Shown: in pieces, positions 1 to 12,545 of the stretch
Numbering within the stretch: position 1 is the stretch's first letter
Layout: each line of letters begins with the position of its first letter
Assembly: GCA_963678705.1 (NCBI GenBank)
Contig: OY783203.1
Span: 44,206,347 to 44,270,346 of the forward strand
Length of the DNA stretch: 64,000 nucleotides
Origin: Panorpa germanica
Taxonomy: Eukaryota > Arthropoda > Insecta > Mecoptera > Panorpidae
Direction of reading: 5' to 3'
The notes under the pieces: generated by a model
Told to the model about the DNA's origin: nothing
The model's database searches: none
What the model saw: only the letters and a program-made list of their open reading frames with translations
Program-made: the position numbers and the translations under genes

Positions 1-254
1 GCTATTTAAGGGCCGGTGGATATTGATGTTGTGAATAACATATTAAAATTTCAGACAATTCGCTTAAATAGTTTTTTTTTTCTACAACACCATGCCGAAA
101 AAAGTAGTTTTCAGATAAATCAGATTAAAGTTTTAAGTATGCTATGGCTATATAGCTATTGATATATGCTAAAACGGCTGTAGAAACGAAAATATTGTCA
201 ATATCCTTACAAAATAAGACTAAGACCTTAAAAGACTATACTTTCGAAATATCA

Positions 255-850
255 AAAATTATTGATATTTAAGCAAATCGTTGATAGAAATATAACTTAA
301 TATACTTGAACTTGAGGGAAGACTTGTCTCTATATATAATTCACTACAAAATAATATATTCAAAAAGTCCGTGATTTGAAATAGCTGACTTAGTTGTACG
401 AGTATATTTTAAACAAATAGAAATTTTAGATTACGGGGAATATTAATTAGTTTCTCGCTTATTAGTTTGTTTTTTATTCTCCAGTAAATCAAATGAATGC
501 ACTGCACTGGCTTCATATTATAAAACGTAAATACTTCCTACGCATTATGGGTAAAATTATTGATATTTAAGCAAATCGTTGATAGAAATATAAATTAATA
601 TACTTGAACTTGAGGGAAGACTTGCCTCTGTATATAATTCACTCTAAAATAATATATTCAAAAAGTCAGTGATTTGAAATAGCTGACTTAGTTGTACGAG
701 TATATTTTAAACAAATAGAAAATTTAGATTACGGGGAATATTAATTAGTTTCTCGCTTATTAGTTTGTTTTTCATTCTCCAGTAAATCAAATGAATGCAC
801 TGCACTGGCTTCATATTATAAAACGTAAATACTTCCTACGCATTATGGGT
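255..850. repeat. Tandem duplication, two ~298-bp units
   Basis: Two adjacent direct copies (about 255-552 and 553-850) differ at only a handful of sites plus a one-base change in an A run. Each copy contains the motif TACGAGTATA (397-406 and just before 705). The copies contain no open reading frame of note. The high identity points to a recent local duplication, or to an assembly artefact, rather than an old transposon pair. Confidence 0.9.
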
Positions 851-2949
851 GAAATGTAAAGTAAAATGTAAAGAACTTCTGCAAATTCAACACAGCTATT
901 TTTTAATTAAAAATAAAATTACGATTTAAAATTGAACCAAAACTTCAGTGAGCAAACAAATAACATATTAGATAACAGGTAATAATCAACAATCCAAGAT
1001 TTAAAAAATTCTTCACGTATTTAATATGTTTGAATACGAATGAATTTAACTCTTTGAAATGTGTTTTGGTTAAAAGGATCAGAAATAAATACCACAAATA
1101 CGAGTATACAAACGAAATACACAATTAAATAAGAGGTGGTAATAATGAATCATAGTTAACATTTGTTATCGTACTTTATTTACAATTTTCCGAAAGTTTT
1201 AACTAATAAATATTTATTTTAACAAAGGATAAAGTCTACTCTCTTTGCAAGCACTATATAACACTTTTATCATTAAAAGAACCCTCTTAAAGTAAACATT
1301 AAGTTTTGACATTTATAAAAATATGGTTCTAAATAAAGTTTTTAACATAAATAGTAACTGGGATTAAAGCTTTCTCGTAGAACTTACCAAATGGTTATCT
1401 CAAAACTAGACTCTAAGTAAAAGGTGACCGTTTCAAATGAATAAAGTAAAAGAAAAGTCTGAAGAGTTAGTTTAGTAGTTGCGGCGACCTCTGTAGGTTG
1501 CTGCACTGTGGTTCTGCCGTTTCAGAACGTTCTACGAATGGAAAAATTACTTCAAGAATACGTGATTTAAGTTCAAGTGATTTTGTTTTTAAAGAAAAGC
1601 TAATATTTATAGATTCCATTTATTTCCTTTTGTATAAATGGTCAATAATACGAGGTTCGCCTATAAAATAACGAGACGGACGCTGTAAGACATTATATTT
1701 TGATTTCATACATATTTATGTGTTATCACTTTCAATATACATCTCTATAACGCTCCATGCGAATCTTTCATTGTTCGAAATAGTGCTTAAAATCGTCTTC
1801 TGACAGTTCTTTCAGAACGAGTGCCACTTTCTTTTTCACAGCTTCAAAGACTCAAATCTAGTTCCTTTTTAATGCAGATTACACCTTAGGAAACTGAGAG
1901 AAGCGCATGACCCGGTTTCTTATACATTTCTTATGACAATTTTTTGCTTTATTAAAAGACGTATTATTTTTCCGGCAAAACAAAAAAATAGATCTTATAC
2001 AAACGAAGGCTGCTGCCAGACTAATACGTCCACAGACATGGGAGAGCCGGCAATGTATTATTTTATTACTAATACTTTTTCAAATAGATATTAAAGTAAA
2101 AAGAAAAAGAAACCGATTACTAAGAGGAGAGGCATGTAACATATAATATTAAAGGCACTAAATGGAACTCTCCTTCTTATATTTCATACTCTCTACGCTA
2201 TATATCGGGAGCGATTGATCATACTAAAAAATGCGACAGACCAAATTTGAAGAGAGTTTTAAGATCTACAAGTTTTATAATAACCTTGACGCATAGGAAA
2301 CAAAATGGATAAGAGAAACACCTTAAAACGCGGACACGAGGTTTTATGAAGCTATTTAACCAATCTTTAAAACATCGAAACAAAGGTTTATGCAAATTTT
2401 CTGCATCCTAGCTTTTATTCCCAGGTGCCTTTATATTACCTCATTTGATTGCACTATATTAGTTTTAAAATACTACGTACTACGAAACTACAAGCAGTTA
2501 AACTTAGATGTTAGTAACGGTAATGGTGGCTTAAATTAACCGTAGTAGAAACCAAGGGTTTGTAAGAAAATCTCAATGAAATATAGTAACCAACCTAACC
2601 TCAATTTCGTTTTCAGCTTAGTTTTATGTTTGTATTTAATCTAATTCATTGTAACAATAGAGAAGTTTGAATCTTAAGGTACATTTAATGTCATCGTATA
2701 TAACACAAGTGATGCAACGCACGAAATTTTAAATGTATCATATGGTCTATCTTGATTTCAAAGTGATAAATGACAAGAATAAAAGAAACCGTTACATTTT
2801 TTACAGTAAGAATAGGACATTATGGCTAAGAAATCGATTTATTGAAGTTGAAGACAGGGGGATATCAAATATACTCGTATAATATATTCGTATATAATAT
2901 ACGTATATTAAAAAACAAATTATTTTATATAAGTACATTTAAAATTAGA
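851..2949. other. Gene-free AT-rich stretch
   Basis: No coding exon, RNA gene or recognisable transposon was seen on either strand. Stops are frequent in all frames. A slightly GC-richer patch around 1480-1560 has no recognisable content. Confidence 0.6.
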
Positions 2950-3225
2950 CGTCACAGTTGGTCATACATTGATACGAAATGCCAGAATGCTGTCATCGGG
3001 TTCGATCCCCAAGACCAGAGCTACATTTTCTGGGTTTGGTTGTTATCAAGTTAAATGGATTGATTTAATTAAATAATAAAGCAGTGGTACAGCACGCATA
3101 AATATATGAGTTCAAGACACCACAAAAAACTGCCAGTATAGCAGGATCGTCTGTGATAGGACTCAGCATTAGAAATAAGGTGACGTTAAATAAATTTATA
3201 AAAACAAATAATAAATAAAATGTAC
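2950..3225 (+). mobile_element. SINE-1 copy, nearly full length
   Basis: This is one of the most complete plus-strand copies of the dispersed family called SINE-1 here. In order it shows a B-box-like segment (GGTTCGATCCCC near 3000), the body motif TCTGGGTTTGGTTGTTATCA, a middle part, and the 3' end with GATAGGACTCAGCATT followed by a GTGACGTTAAATAAAT tail. It ends in AAATAA-type simple sequence. The tRNA-like head and A-rich tail are the expected architecture of a pol III-transcribed SINE moved by a LINE reverse transcriptase. The 5' head is diverged. Confidence 0.7.
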
Positions 3226-5264
3226 GCATTTATACAAATCTTCATTACGATGATATTGAATGTATTTCTTTTGCAACAGTTCACTGGATTATGTTCTAAT
3301 GACTCGTAAATCAAGAATTAGGAACAAGTGGTATTATAATACTCAATACAATATTTATCTATACACTGTCTTAATAACTAGGATCTAAAACATGTATGTA
3401 AAAGAGAAAAATGTAATTCAAGTATACTGATTAATTATTACAGCCCTTAGTTTTAAAATACTTGTGGTTTCCAAGTTTATCTCGATAATGACGTGCTGTT
3501 CAAGCACAACTTTAGCATCTTACAAATTCCAAGAAATAAATACGAGTATATATAATTTATTCACAATCCTACAAAGTTATGCAAGTTTCGATACAAAAAG
3601 GCAATCTTATTAGCATAAAGCTGACATTTATTTATTTATTTGGGTATTGACATATTGATTTATACAAATAGTTCGTTCAGTTATCCTCCACCTCCAGGCT
3701 CCAGTTTTCGAGACTCTAGTCTATGAGTCTCAGCAAAATAAATGTATATCTAGCTTTAGTTTTATTTTGCATCAAATTATAGTAATTTTTATTACATTCT
3801 TTTATATCTGACTCCTTCAATATCTATTAAGCCAAATCAGTTATATTTGGATGTTTTTTGCTGTTTCATAATTCATGGATTTTTATTGGTTTTGTATGTT
3901 TGAATAAAATCTACAATTTTATATTAAAAAGGAACGTTCAATAACTACAGAAGCTCTTATTAAAATTACATAAAAACAAGATTATTCAAATATTAAAGTA
4001 AAGGAGCAAAAATTCTGTTTCAGTATTTTATTTTTTTTTTTATCATATTTTATTCAATTACTTTAAATGCAAATTATTTTTGAAATACTCCTACATTATA
4101 AATCCTTTATAAAATATGAAATGTCAGTTTATGGTATTACTTTTGTAAAATAATGATATATGTTTCAGTTTGAAGTGATTTTATACAAAATTATATTTAA
4201 TAACATATCTTAACATTCATATTCCTAAGTGGCTCAGTTGTTTTTATTGCTAAAGATAGAAACAATTTAATTCGAAGCTACGTGTTTTTAAAGTAATTAT
4301 TACAATAAAAGCTTAGTTGGATATCACCCTTTAATTTTAGGCATGCTAGTTTGTTACAAGCTATTTCCAAGGTTACTCGACGCATCTGTTAGCATTTTCC
4401 ATGATCCTGCTAGCCGAATTGAAAGAATTTCCCACCTTTTTTCATGGTACGATCTAGACGCTGAGTGAAGAATCATCCACAACTTTCCATGGTCCTGTCT
4501 AGCCTGATTAACCAAGGACTTGCAGAACCCTACTTCCTTCCAATGTCCAATTTTCTTCCTTTTTAACGCAAGATATATTTAGCTCACTAATGAAATTGTA
4601 AATTAAAGAGAGCTAATGTATATCATTTTATATGTTAACATAATTTAAAAAAAGTACTTTTCAAGCTACGTGAAAAATTGTGGTTTACATTGCTGCATTC
4701 CTGTGTGCAACGAAAAAAAGGCGACTAGAAAAACCACTTCCGCCTTATTAAATATTTTGTGAACTTTGGAAACAGCGGACGGATGTTAATGCTGTCTGTT
4801 GAATATCATAGAGCAGCGCTGGCCAACTAACTGTCAAAGAATTTATGGTTTACGAAAAGAAACTGAAAACATACATTATCGAATAGAATTGTTAGAAATG
4901 TTAAATGTCTTCACCCCGTGTGGCGTGTGACGTAATTAATGCAGGATCACTTAACATCGGGTTATACCTTTTCTTATGATTAAAACCGCACTGTGAAAAG
5001 GTAAAATATAAATATAAGTTATAAAATACGATGTAGTGTTGTAGATCAGTATAGACCTTTAGATAGAAAGCGCCCCGTAGTATTAGGGAAGTTGGACTTC
5101 TCTGACTCGGAGTACTATTTTTACATTTTATGTTAACCGAAATATTTCAAATAAAAAGTGCTTGTATACGTGACATAATTAAATTATAGAGTATCACGTA
5201 GGCAGACATGTCTCGTATAGTTCATTCAATTTATTAACTTGTTGTTTTAACTTATGTTTTTATA
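3226..5264. other. Gene-free stretch
   Basis: Mostly AT-rich with no exon-like segment. A GC-richer patch at about 4340-4545 contains two diverged copies of a TCCATGRTCCTG-type motif about 80 bases apart. It may be an old repeat, but I cannot assign it. Confidence 0.5.
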
Positions 5265-5329
5265 ATTAGTGAAGATGTATATTAAGGACCTCGTGAAGTA
5301 ATTAGTGAAGATGTATATTAAGGACCTCT
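5265..5329. repeat. 36-bp tandem duplication
   Basis: A unit beginning ATTAGTGAAGATGTATATTA at 5265 is repeated from 5301, with a period of 36. The second copy is incomplete. It is simple local duplication with no coding content. Confidence 0.85.
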
Positions 5330-5339
5330 AAATGGCTAT

Positions 5340-5590
5340 ATGCGTTAGCCATTTAGAAAATGACCTTTCTGCAGTATTAGGCCCACCGCACACGAGGCGA
5401 CTGATTGCAAACATTTGCCCCGAATCTGCCCCAAGCGATTGAGAATGGAACTGTGTTGTTAGTGAAAGAACGATCGTGTATACGAGTGAGAGAAAACACA
5501 AGGCATGAATGAAGTGTGACCCCAATACTTTGTATCGAGATGTTTAGTGCATTTATTTTTAACATAGAAGAGGAGTATCTATTTCTCAAT
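5340..5590. other. GC-richer island of unknown origin
   Basis: A block of near 45-50% GC in an otherwise AT-rich area, rich in CG-containing words (cgcacacgaggcg, gccccgaatctgcccc). Open frames of 65-70 codons on the minus strand are overlapping and lack exon borders. It most likely represents a decayed transposon piece. No family was recognised. Confidence 0.35.
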
Positions 5591-6034
5591 CCTTCGTTTT
5601 AAGTTCATATACTCATATATATAACACTATATACTTGTACTATTTACCACTCAATTATTGTATTGAATGGCAAAAAGAATATATACTTAAGATTGTTATA
5701 AGAAGGATAAAAAGTGCTTTGAAATCTTGCTTGAACTCGAGCTACGAGTATAAAGGGGATAACTTACTTATACAATAACACGGTTGGTAGTCTCTCTCTC
5801 TCTGGAAATACCACCACTTAAATTCCAGTAATATATTATATTTACTCGTAATATATAAAACGTATGTAACGTAAAAATGTTTCCACATAATAGAATTGGT
5901 TCGTTTTATTAAAATTATTTAAAAAAAATTCTGATATAAAAGTAAAATATTAAACTAAATAATAGAAGCAGATTATAACAACAAGGTGTATCATAATAAT
6001 GAATTTACACAAGCAGTTTTACACACCGGAAAAC

Positions 6035-6090
6035 CGCCGCCGATCGTATATCAAATTAGTACGCATGCCCAGTACGAATTTTTGAAATAA
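6035..6090. repeat. Copy of a dispersed repeat around CGCATGCSCAGTACGAA
   Basis: The segment with ACGCATGCCCAGTACGAAT followed by TTTTTGAAAT recurs, slightly changed, at about 35115-35145 (CGCATGCGCAGTAACGAAT). The shared word is too long for chance in this AT-rich DNA, so both loci carry pieces of one unclassified repeat. Confidence 0.45.
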
Positions 6091-6177
6091 GGCTTGCATG
6101 AAAAAGTTTTAAAGTAATTTTTAATTATATTAAATACTCACATAATTTTATTTCATCTGGCTTTATTTCATTTTAGT

Positions 6178-6245
6178 GTATCTTTGGGTTCGATGCCTAA
6201 ACTAGTGCTATTTTTCCTGGGTTTCGTTGTTATCTAATTTATTTA
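6178..6245 (+). mobile_element. SINE-1 fragment
   Basis: Short internal piece of SINE-1 with the B-box-like GGGTTCGATGCC and the body motif CCTGGGTTTCGTTGTTATC. The ends are missing. Confidence 0.6.
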
Positions 6246-6284
6246 ATTACGGCAATAGATTAATAATTCAGTTACTTTTTTAAA

Positions 6285-6440
6285 AAGAAGCGATTTATTT
6301 CTCTTTTATATCAATAAAAAATAACATTTTAGGAAAAAATCGCTTTATTTATTAACATAGCCTCCAATTTTTCCAATTTTTTAATAATAGATTTTCTCAA
6401 AACCTTCAAAATAGGCATTTGTTTCATTTGTTTCTGATGC
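6285..6440 (-). mobile_element. mariner transposase C-terminal relic
   Basis: Read on the minus strand, this segment aligns with the C-terminal coding end found more intact at 55965-56300: a reverse-strand 'AAAATCGCTTTATTTATTAACATAG' -like block (given here in parts: GCTTTATTTATTAACATAG, then TTTTCTCAAAACCTTCAAAA and TAGGCATTTGTTT). In the better copies this encodes the mariner ending 'AYFESLEKTYYLEGIKKLEK'. This copy is strongly decayed and non-functional. Confidence 0.55.
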
Positions 6441-7736
6441 CAACACAGTAATACTTTTGGTCACTATTCTTCTTTATTCAATTTATTTTCGAAAATAGAA
6501 ATTTGATGACACTTCTACGTGTTCCTGGTACTTATCCTATATGACCTCGTACGATGTTGACAGCTTTTATGGTGTCGAGACTTTGATGTGTCCGTTAAAT
6601 TATGTATATTTTTCAAAGGTCTATATTTTCTAAATTAGAGTAAAGTTACCAAAATTATTAGTTAACCTTAAATAAAGAGCAAAATAAACCTAAGAGCCTA
6701 ATGTAGAGAATGCAGGTATTGGAAAAGTTAACGGACACTAGTTAAATAGTTATAAAGTAGGACCTTTAATTATGGGTTATCATATTAGTAGATTAGTAAA
6801 CATTTTGGAGTAAATTCTATTTCATTTATATTACTTTCCATGAGGGTTTTGTCATGAACGCGTTTGTTTTCTATTCAGTCGTTCATAGGGAATGTCTCTT
6901 TTATGAGCAACAGACGGCGCAACGACTGCTTACTGTTGAATAAAAGCGATTCCTGTGACAGGTAGGGACTCAATTTGAACTAAAATTAATTTTCTGTGTG
7001 TTGCTCCAACTTGTATAACGTTAGAATTGAAATGTACGAGTGACTAGAACTTCACCTAGCCATTCAATTTCACCAAATGTTTACGGGGAAATATTAAATT
7101 ATACTTGACTTGTAATCAAACCAAAAACACAACACTAAATGTTATTATATATGTAACTCACCTATCAATTATCATAAAACCAAAATAATCACACCACAAA
7201 AATCCTAAATATGTAAAGATATAGAACCTTTGTTCTAACATACATAATGCCTTCTATAAATATACCTGAAGTAATAATTTGTTTTTTATCCTTTTATATA
7301 CGAGTATAATGAAAATGAAAATCTAATCCACCAAATATTTCAACGGCTGTCATTTTAACGTAAATAAAAGTAATTGTTTGGTTTGTAAAGCTTATTTAAA
7401 GCACCAGGTTATACTTTAAGAAAGAAAAAAATTATTCTCTTATTTCTATTTTAGGGATAACAAAAGAGAAGAGGATAATATTCTTATACAAATACTCGTA
7501 TATTACGTATTTATTATTCCAATTTCATTGAGAAGATTTCCTCCGCGATTTTCCCTTGTTCAATGCGATTGATAGAAATGATAATAAAATTTATTGAATT
7601 CTAATATGAATATATGACTTTCCGTATGTGAGTATATATACGTTGTGATTGAGGTGTGTTTAAAAAGTAACGGATTTGTAATTAAAATTTTTCTTTATAA
7701 AAATCTTTTATTTCGTAAGTTAGTACTACTGTACTC
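6441..7736. other. Gene-free stretch
   Basis: No exon, RNA gene or assignable transposon was seen. Scattered ACGAGTAT/ATACTCGT words occur (about 7284 and 7494). Confidence 0.5.
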
Positions 7737-7875
7737 TGATGCTTCACGCAAACTGCTTTGTCTTCGGGATCCATCACCGGATCAGAATTATATTTTTTCG
7801 GTTTGGTTGCTATTAAGTTAAATTCAATATGTACATACATAATCAATTTATTTAGATAGCTGTGCATATGAGGAC
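7737..7875 (+). mobile_element. SINE-1 copy, 5' half and middle
   Basis: Includes the anticodon-arm-like part (TGCTTCACGCAAACTGCTTTG), TGTCTTCGGGATCC in place of the B box, and the body up to the conserved 'TACATACATAATCA' block. The 3' end is lost, and about 50 bp on there is an A-rich run (7926-7960). Confidence 0.65.
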
Positions 7876-8026
7876 AGGACTAGACCAACATTTTAAATTA
7901 AATTTAAAAAACCGTTGCAATCTCCGTAACATTAAAAAGAAAAAAAAAAGAAAAAAAGTAAAGTCGTTCTTGTGATTTTTTCTATTAGCTGATACTTTAC
8001 TGCGTTGGCGTTTTATTTATACTTAC

Positions 8027-8269
8027 AGAGTCTATAAAGCGAAGTTTAGCTGTTGAATAGTTATTGACCAAGACACGAAGTCTATCTAATCCACACCCTA
8101 CACCTAAAGAAAATAGAGTTATAAGATTAGAAAACCAGGATGACCACTCCACGCTCCACAGGTCCCTTGTGGTCAATCCATCTGTCTTGAATGATTGAAA
8201 TGGGACACGTGCGTCCCGTAATGAATGATGGGACAGTATATTGGGCACATCATCCACATCAGGCACATC
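8027..8269 (-). CDS. Coding exon of an unrecognised membrane protein (downstream exon)
   Basis: The exon is 243 bases (81 codons), open throughout and bounded on the minus strand by an AG acceptor (ACAAAACAG before GAT) and a good GTAAGT donor. Both borders are phase 0. The peptide begins DVPDVDDVPNILSHH and ends KLRFIDS. It has an acidic start, a Trp-rich middle (DLWSVEWSSWF), and one hydrophobic stretch (FSNLITLFSLGVGCGL) that could be a membrane segment. GC content and codon use stand out from the surroundings. Its phase fits the exon at 22002-22156, so the two may be consecutive exons of one gene. I do not recognise the family. The exon call is fairly safe, but the gene identity is open. 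The next exons would lie at lower coordinates, probably outside the window. Confidence 0.6.
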
Positions 8270-8589
8270 CTGTTTTGTGAACAACTAATATAACATAAAA
8301 GGCGTAATATAACAGACTCACACAATTACATTACTGGATTTTATAAGTCAACAATTTTTAACAAAGGCAACCTGCTAAACGCATTTATATTTGTTGTCCT
8401 TTTTACATGAAAAATATTTGTACGTAATAAATGTTATAGAGCGGTACATCGCTAGTTAAATTATTATGTATTAAATTAATCACTTTTAAGAAAGTATTCC
8501 TTGTACTATGATAATAATAATTAATAAAATTCAGTAATAGTACAGTAATATCCTTTTAAAAGAGATTCGTAAAATGTTTCACTTATATA

Positions 8590-8690
8590 AATCAGATTTG
8601 TTCGATCACGATCATTGCTCGCAATACTCATTAATACGGCCCCAGAACCGAGGCCAACATATTTGAGTGTGTGTAACGTATTTTGTTGTT
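8590..8690. repeat. Unclassified repeat, related to 62375-62440
   Basis: CGATCATTGCTCGCAATACTC, followed by AATACGGCCCCAGAACCGAG, matches the segment at about 62390-62430 (GAGCATTGCTCGCAAGACTC, then AATACGGTCCCAGGACCGA). Both are pieces of one dispersed repeat. At 62.4 kb the segment abuts an inverted-repeat element. Confidence 0.5.
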
Positions 8691-9114
8691 TGTAACGTAT
8701 AAGTTTGTGTGTACATAATATATCCCACGCGAATCAAGCATACAATAGCTGTATTATAAGTAATTCAAGTTTTATATTAATGTATTTTTTGTATGTGTCT
8801 TAACATCGTTACAAAGTTTAGTAAGGCCAATGTGGTGTGGACCAGCTGACTAAATGACCACTGAAATTCATGAGCTGAGGGAGTTCCCAAAACCCTACAC
8901 GGTTAGTTGTTATCACGAGTTAACCCAGAACAATACAAACCGTACACGAGAATAATAGTCCCACCGTACTATTTCGATAAGTAACTAAAACACTAAAATA
9001 AAAACAAGTTATAATTCAACTACATACTAAATATTTATTTAAGCGTTTATTTAGTTGATTGAACCAAAATATATCAAGAATTATACTTATACCAAGTGAT
9101 GCGATATGAAGCTC

Positions 9115-9850
9115 TCTTCATGGGCAATGGGCAAGGCAGGCAGCGAGATATTGAGGATAATACGGGAAGAGCTAAGGAAAGAGGATAGCAATGCGGGAAC
9201 GGAAAGCAGGAAAGAGTATTATGAAACGAAACGAATGACAGTAGAAGTGGTCAAAGAGTGAAAAGAAGAAGAGATAAGGTAACCAGAAAAAACAACGAAA
9301 ACAGACAAAGAGAAATACAATGGGATTTAGAAGAGAATTTGAGAGAGGAAAGTACCATCGTAAATGAACAAGAACATAATAAACGAAAATGAATCAAGAA
9401 ACACAAAATAGCAAGACTCAGAAAGGGAAATGAAGAGAAGGGTAACAGGTATTAAGAAGAAATAGAGAAAAGCGTCTGCGGAATGTGTTGATGCATATCA
9501 GATGGGAATGTGAGCTAACATTAAGTTAAAATAAGACGAGGATCATGATTTTATTTTGGATTTGGCGAGGGTCGTATAATAACGTTTAGGATGAGACGAG
9601 GTTCACTTTACTGTTTTTAGGATGAAAAGAGGAGCAAAAATCCATTTTAGGATCGGGATAGGTCTAAAATTTCGACTCGGGAGTTCAGGATTATCAAAGA
9701 AAAAATGGTAGAAGAGCTGTTGGTAGACAGAGAAGGAAGGAGGTGGATGGAGGAGGCAAAGATAAGAAGGATGAGAAAAAGGAAAAGTTAGAAAATCATT
9801 AACATGTTTAACTAGAGTAGAAGAGGACAGGTAGAGTCGCACAAGGAGAA
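9115..9850 (+). mobile_element. LINE ORF2 3'-end relic (R1/RTE-like)
   Basis: A purine-rich block unlike its surroundings. Broken frames still give pieces typical of the C-terminal end of arthropod non-LTR ORF2 proteins: SRKEYYETKRMTVEVVK, then a Cys-rich remnant KSVCGMC, then EGRRWMEEAKIRRMRKRK. The same region is better preserved at 54450-54880, where R-Y-x(n)-GMPQHL and CGMCGKEAETLDH are readable. Several stops and frameshifts show the copy is dead and 5'-truncated. Confidence 0.6.
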
Positions 9851-11336
9851 GATGGAAGAGATGGCAGTAGTTAATGTGTAAGTAGATCTTATCAATAGTA
9901 TTAAGTCAATTAAATAAAATGTAATGATTGATTTAGTATGGGAAAAATGTAAATCCTAATGGCACGCATTGATAAATAAATGTACATACTTGTACGAAAC
10001 ATATATTACCTAATATATTCTTTCCTGAAGTCTATTAAATTGAAGAAACATCCTGACATTACCGGTCTCCAATATTTTGAAATATTTCAAGTATATCCTT
10101 TCATAAATCTTAGCCTAATAAATTCCATCAGTAAAGTTTTTCATATTTTTTTCATATAAATGTACCTTACAAAATACGAGTATGCTTGTTAGGGGCAAAA
10201 ATCCGTCTGGAATGTGAATATTTATTTTCGCTGATACGAAAATGCTTGGTTATGTGTGCTAGCGGTGCTGTGGTATTGTGGTATTGTGGTATTGTGTTAT
10301 GATATTGCGAGATAGGAGTAAAGGACACCCGAGTCAGGACAGGGGACATTGCGTTATTTATGATGATGTATGTTTAACAATGTTGTCACAAAACATAACA
10401 AATTTATTTTTAAGTTATCTCTTACTTTAAATCAGATTCTTTGAATTATATACGAGTATGTTAGCAAAAATATTTTATTTATTTTATATATTTCTTTCAT
10501 TTTCTTTTTTATATTTTGTATAAATATTACTTAATATCCGTAGCTCTAAAATTATTCCAAATTTTGCAATAGTGTCTATGCAAAATTTATGCTAGTTAGT
10601 TTAGTTTTAAGTGTACGTTTTTATATTGCATATAATCACATACACACAAGTATCTAGCTTGGCAATTTCTTTTTGGAATTTCAGTTTTGTGTAAAAGTGT
10701 ATTTTTAAACTGACACGCTCATAAACATGTCTTCGTAAAACCCTTATTTTCTGTGACGTCATCGGATACAATTTTAAAATGTATAACCACAAATATATTC
10801 ACGCTGTTTTTGATATTTATTACATTTAACAAAGAAATAACTCAAGAGATATTAAAATATATTGAATCTATTACCTAAAAGGAAAAATATAATGTTTAAA
10901 CACATAATGTAGGAACCAAGTTGAACTACAATTCATCAAGAAGTTCATTCGTAAACGAAACACGTATTTCACAGACAGAAATAAAGCGTGATTTTCTATC
11001 TCAGACTATACGAGTTTGAGTACGAGAACGAGAACATACTGGCTATTGCTGAAATATAGGAACGTAAATGTTACGTTAATGTAGGGGTAGGGGGTTGGGC
11101 TATTAAAATCAATGGGAAAATTGTGTAAATCAAATTAACAATTCTATATTCATGATTAAAAATTCATCACGTATAATGCATACATTTTTAAATAAAAAAA
11201 GTTATTTTGAATAAGCGAGCAATAATCTAATTAAATTAAAAATGATATTGATCCTAGATAAGTGACGTTCAACAAATACATTAAGCTTAAAATATTAGGG
11301 GCCTTTTTTATATTAACCTCTATTTATTTTAAATCT
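9851..11336. other. Gene-free stretch with a small minisatellite
   Basis: No exon was recognised. At about 10270-10297 there are three to four units of TGGTATTG. The rest is AT-rich DNA inside the presumed long intron. Confidence 0.5.
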
Positions 11337-11460
11337 CATAATAAAGTGTGCTAATGCGAAACAACTTCTATAGACTCTACTGAAAAAGTCGGCATCGCAA
11401 GTAATCGGCTCTAGTGCGAGAGCTCCTTATGTTGCGCTGTATACTCATAAAAGAGAAATA
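11337..11460. repeat. Dispersed repeat shared with ~58000
   Basis: AAGTGTGCTAATGCGAAACA followed by ACTTCTATAGACTC and a later AAAAAGTCG matches 58000-58045 (AAGTGTACTAATGTGAAACA, ACTACAATACGCC, AAAAAGTTG). At 58 kb this segment is adjacent to a tRNA-like SINE-2 head, so it may be part of a SINE-2 body. Confidence 0.5.
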
Positions 11461-12092
11461 GGAGTGTGAAATTTCAGCTGTTCCTTAAAAGACCCAGTGT
11501 ACACACCATGTCTCCAAAAATATAGTGTTCACACGAAGGCTTAATATTACTATTTAACAACCAGATGAAATGTCAATATTAACAGATAAGAGTTTCCGTA
11601 ATTTTATAAGAAAGTACCAGAAATTAAAAATAATTTTCATCATTAAATATTATAAACGTGTAACGTTTAAATCAACATTAAGTACGTATTAAATTTAGAA
11701 ACAGTTTTAAAATCTCTTCATGTCTTTAATTAACAAAAAAGTAATTAATTTAACATTTCAACGTAAAAGATGATGGAAAAAATGTTGTAAAAAGGTACAT
11801 TCTACTCGTAGTATATACGTAGTATTAAAATTCAAGAGGGTTTTTCAACTTTACTTATTTCTTAATGTTTTACAGTGAATTATGGTTATAAATTATGGCT
11901 CATTAAAATTTAATAATTTTTCCCCTTTTGTTTGTTTTAAACATTCATTTTTTATTTTCATTTTTCGTAATGTAGTTATGGATAAATGTTAATGCTTTTA
12001 GTTAATAGCTTTGTATTACCAAAGTTATTCCGACTACATTCTTTTAACTGCGTCTTTTATGACATATATTATAATTTACACAGTACGCCCCT

Positions 12093-12310
12093 CGCACACT
12101 GCAACCGTATTTAAGCGAACTACGCGCTACTACGCTTTACCTATCCGAACCCTGTAAATGTAGTGAATTCTCTCACACTACAAGCGACAAAGCCGTCCGC
12201 ATACGGACGTTACGTAGGTCTCACACTGCAACCGTGTTTAACCGAATTTTTACCAAGCGAATACATGCTACAACGCTAAACCTATCCGAAACTTGTAAAT
12301 GCAGTCAACC
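12093..12310. repeat. Diverged tandem repeat, period ~127-141 bp
   Basis: Two copies both begin with CACACTGCAACCGT (about 12095 and 12222) and both contain CCTATCCGAA (12140 and 12281), CTGTAAATG-type and CAGT words. Copy two has a ~14-base insertion. Between them lies a small palindrome CGTCCGCATACGGACG (about 12194-12209). GC content is higher than the flanks. This could be the sub-terminal repeat region of a DNA transposon. Confidence 0.6.
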
Positions 12311-12389
12311 GTTTCAGACTGGAAGGAATACGGAAGGGAATGCAATGGTCTCTTTCATAACAGTGGTATATCGATAAAAAATAAAGTAA

Positions 12390-12545
12390 AATTTGCTCTC
12401 ATGATAAATTATGTTAATGCAAAACAACTCTAATACACCCTACAGTACACGTGTACTTGTGTACTGTCGTATCGGTACGTGGTATGTATGTATTGTGACA
12501 CAACACATGCAAAGAACGCAGGAGTCGGTTTGCTTTAAAAACTAC
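12390..12545 (+). mobile_element. SINE-2 body copy
   Basis: The words CTCTCATGATAAATTATGTT, GTACTGTCGTATCGGTACGT and CACAACACATGCAAAGAACG occur in the same order, inverted, at 38286-38400, where they follow a tRNA-like head. This copy lacks the head. Confidence 0.6.
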
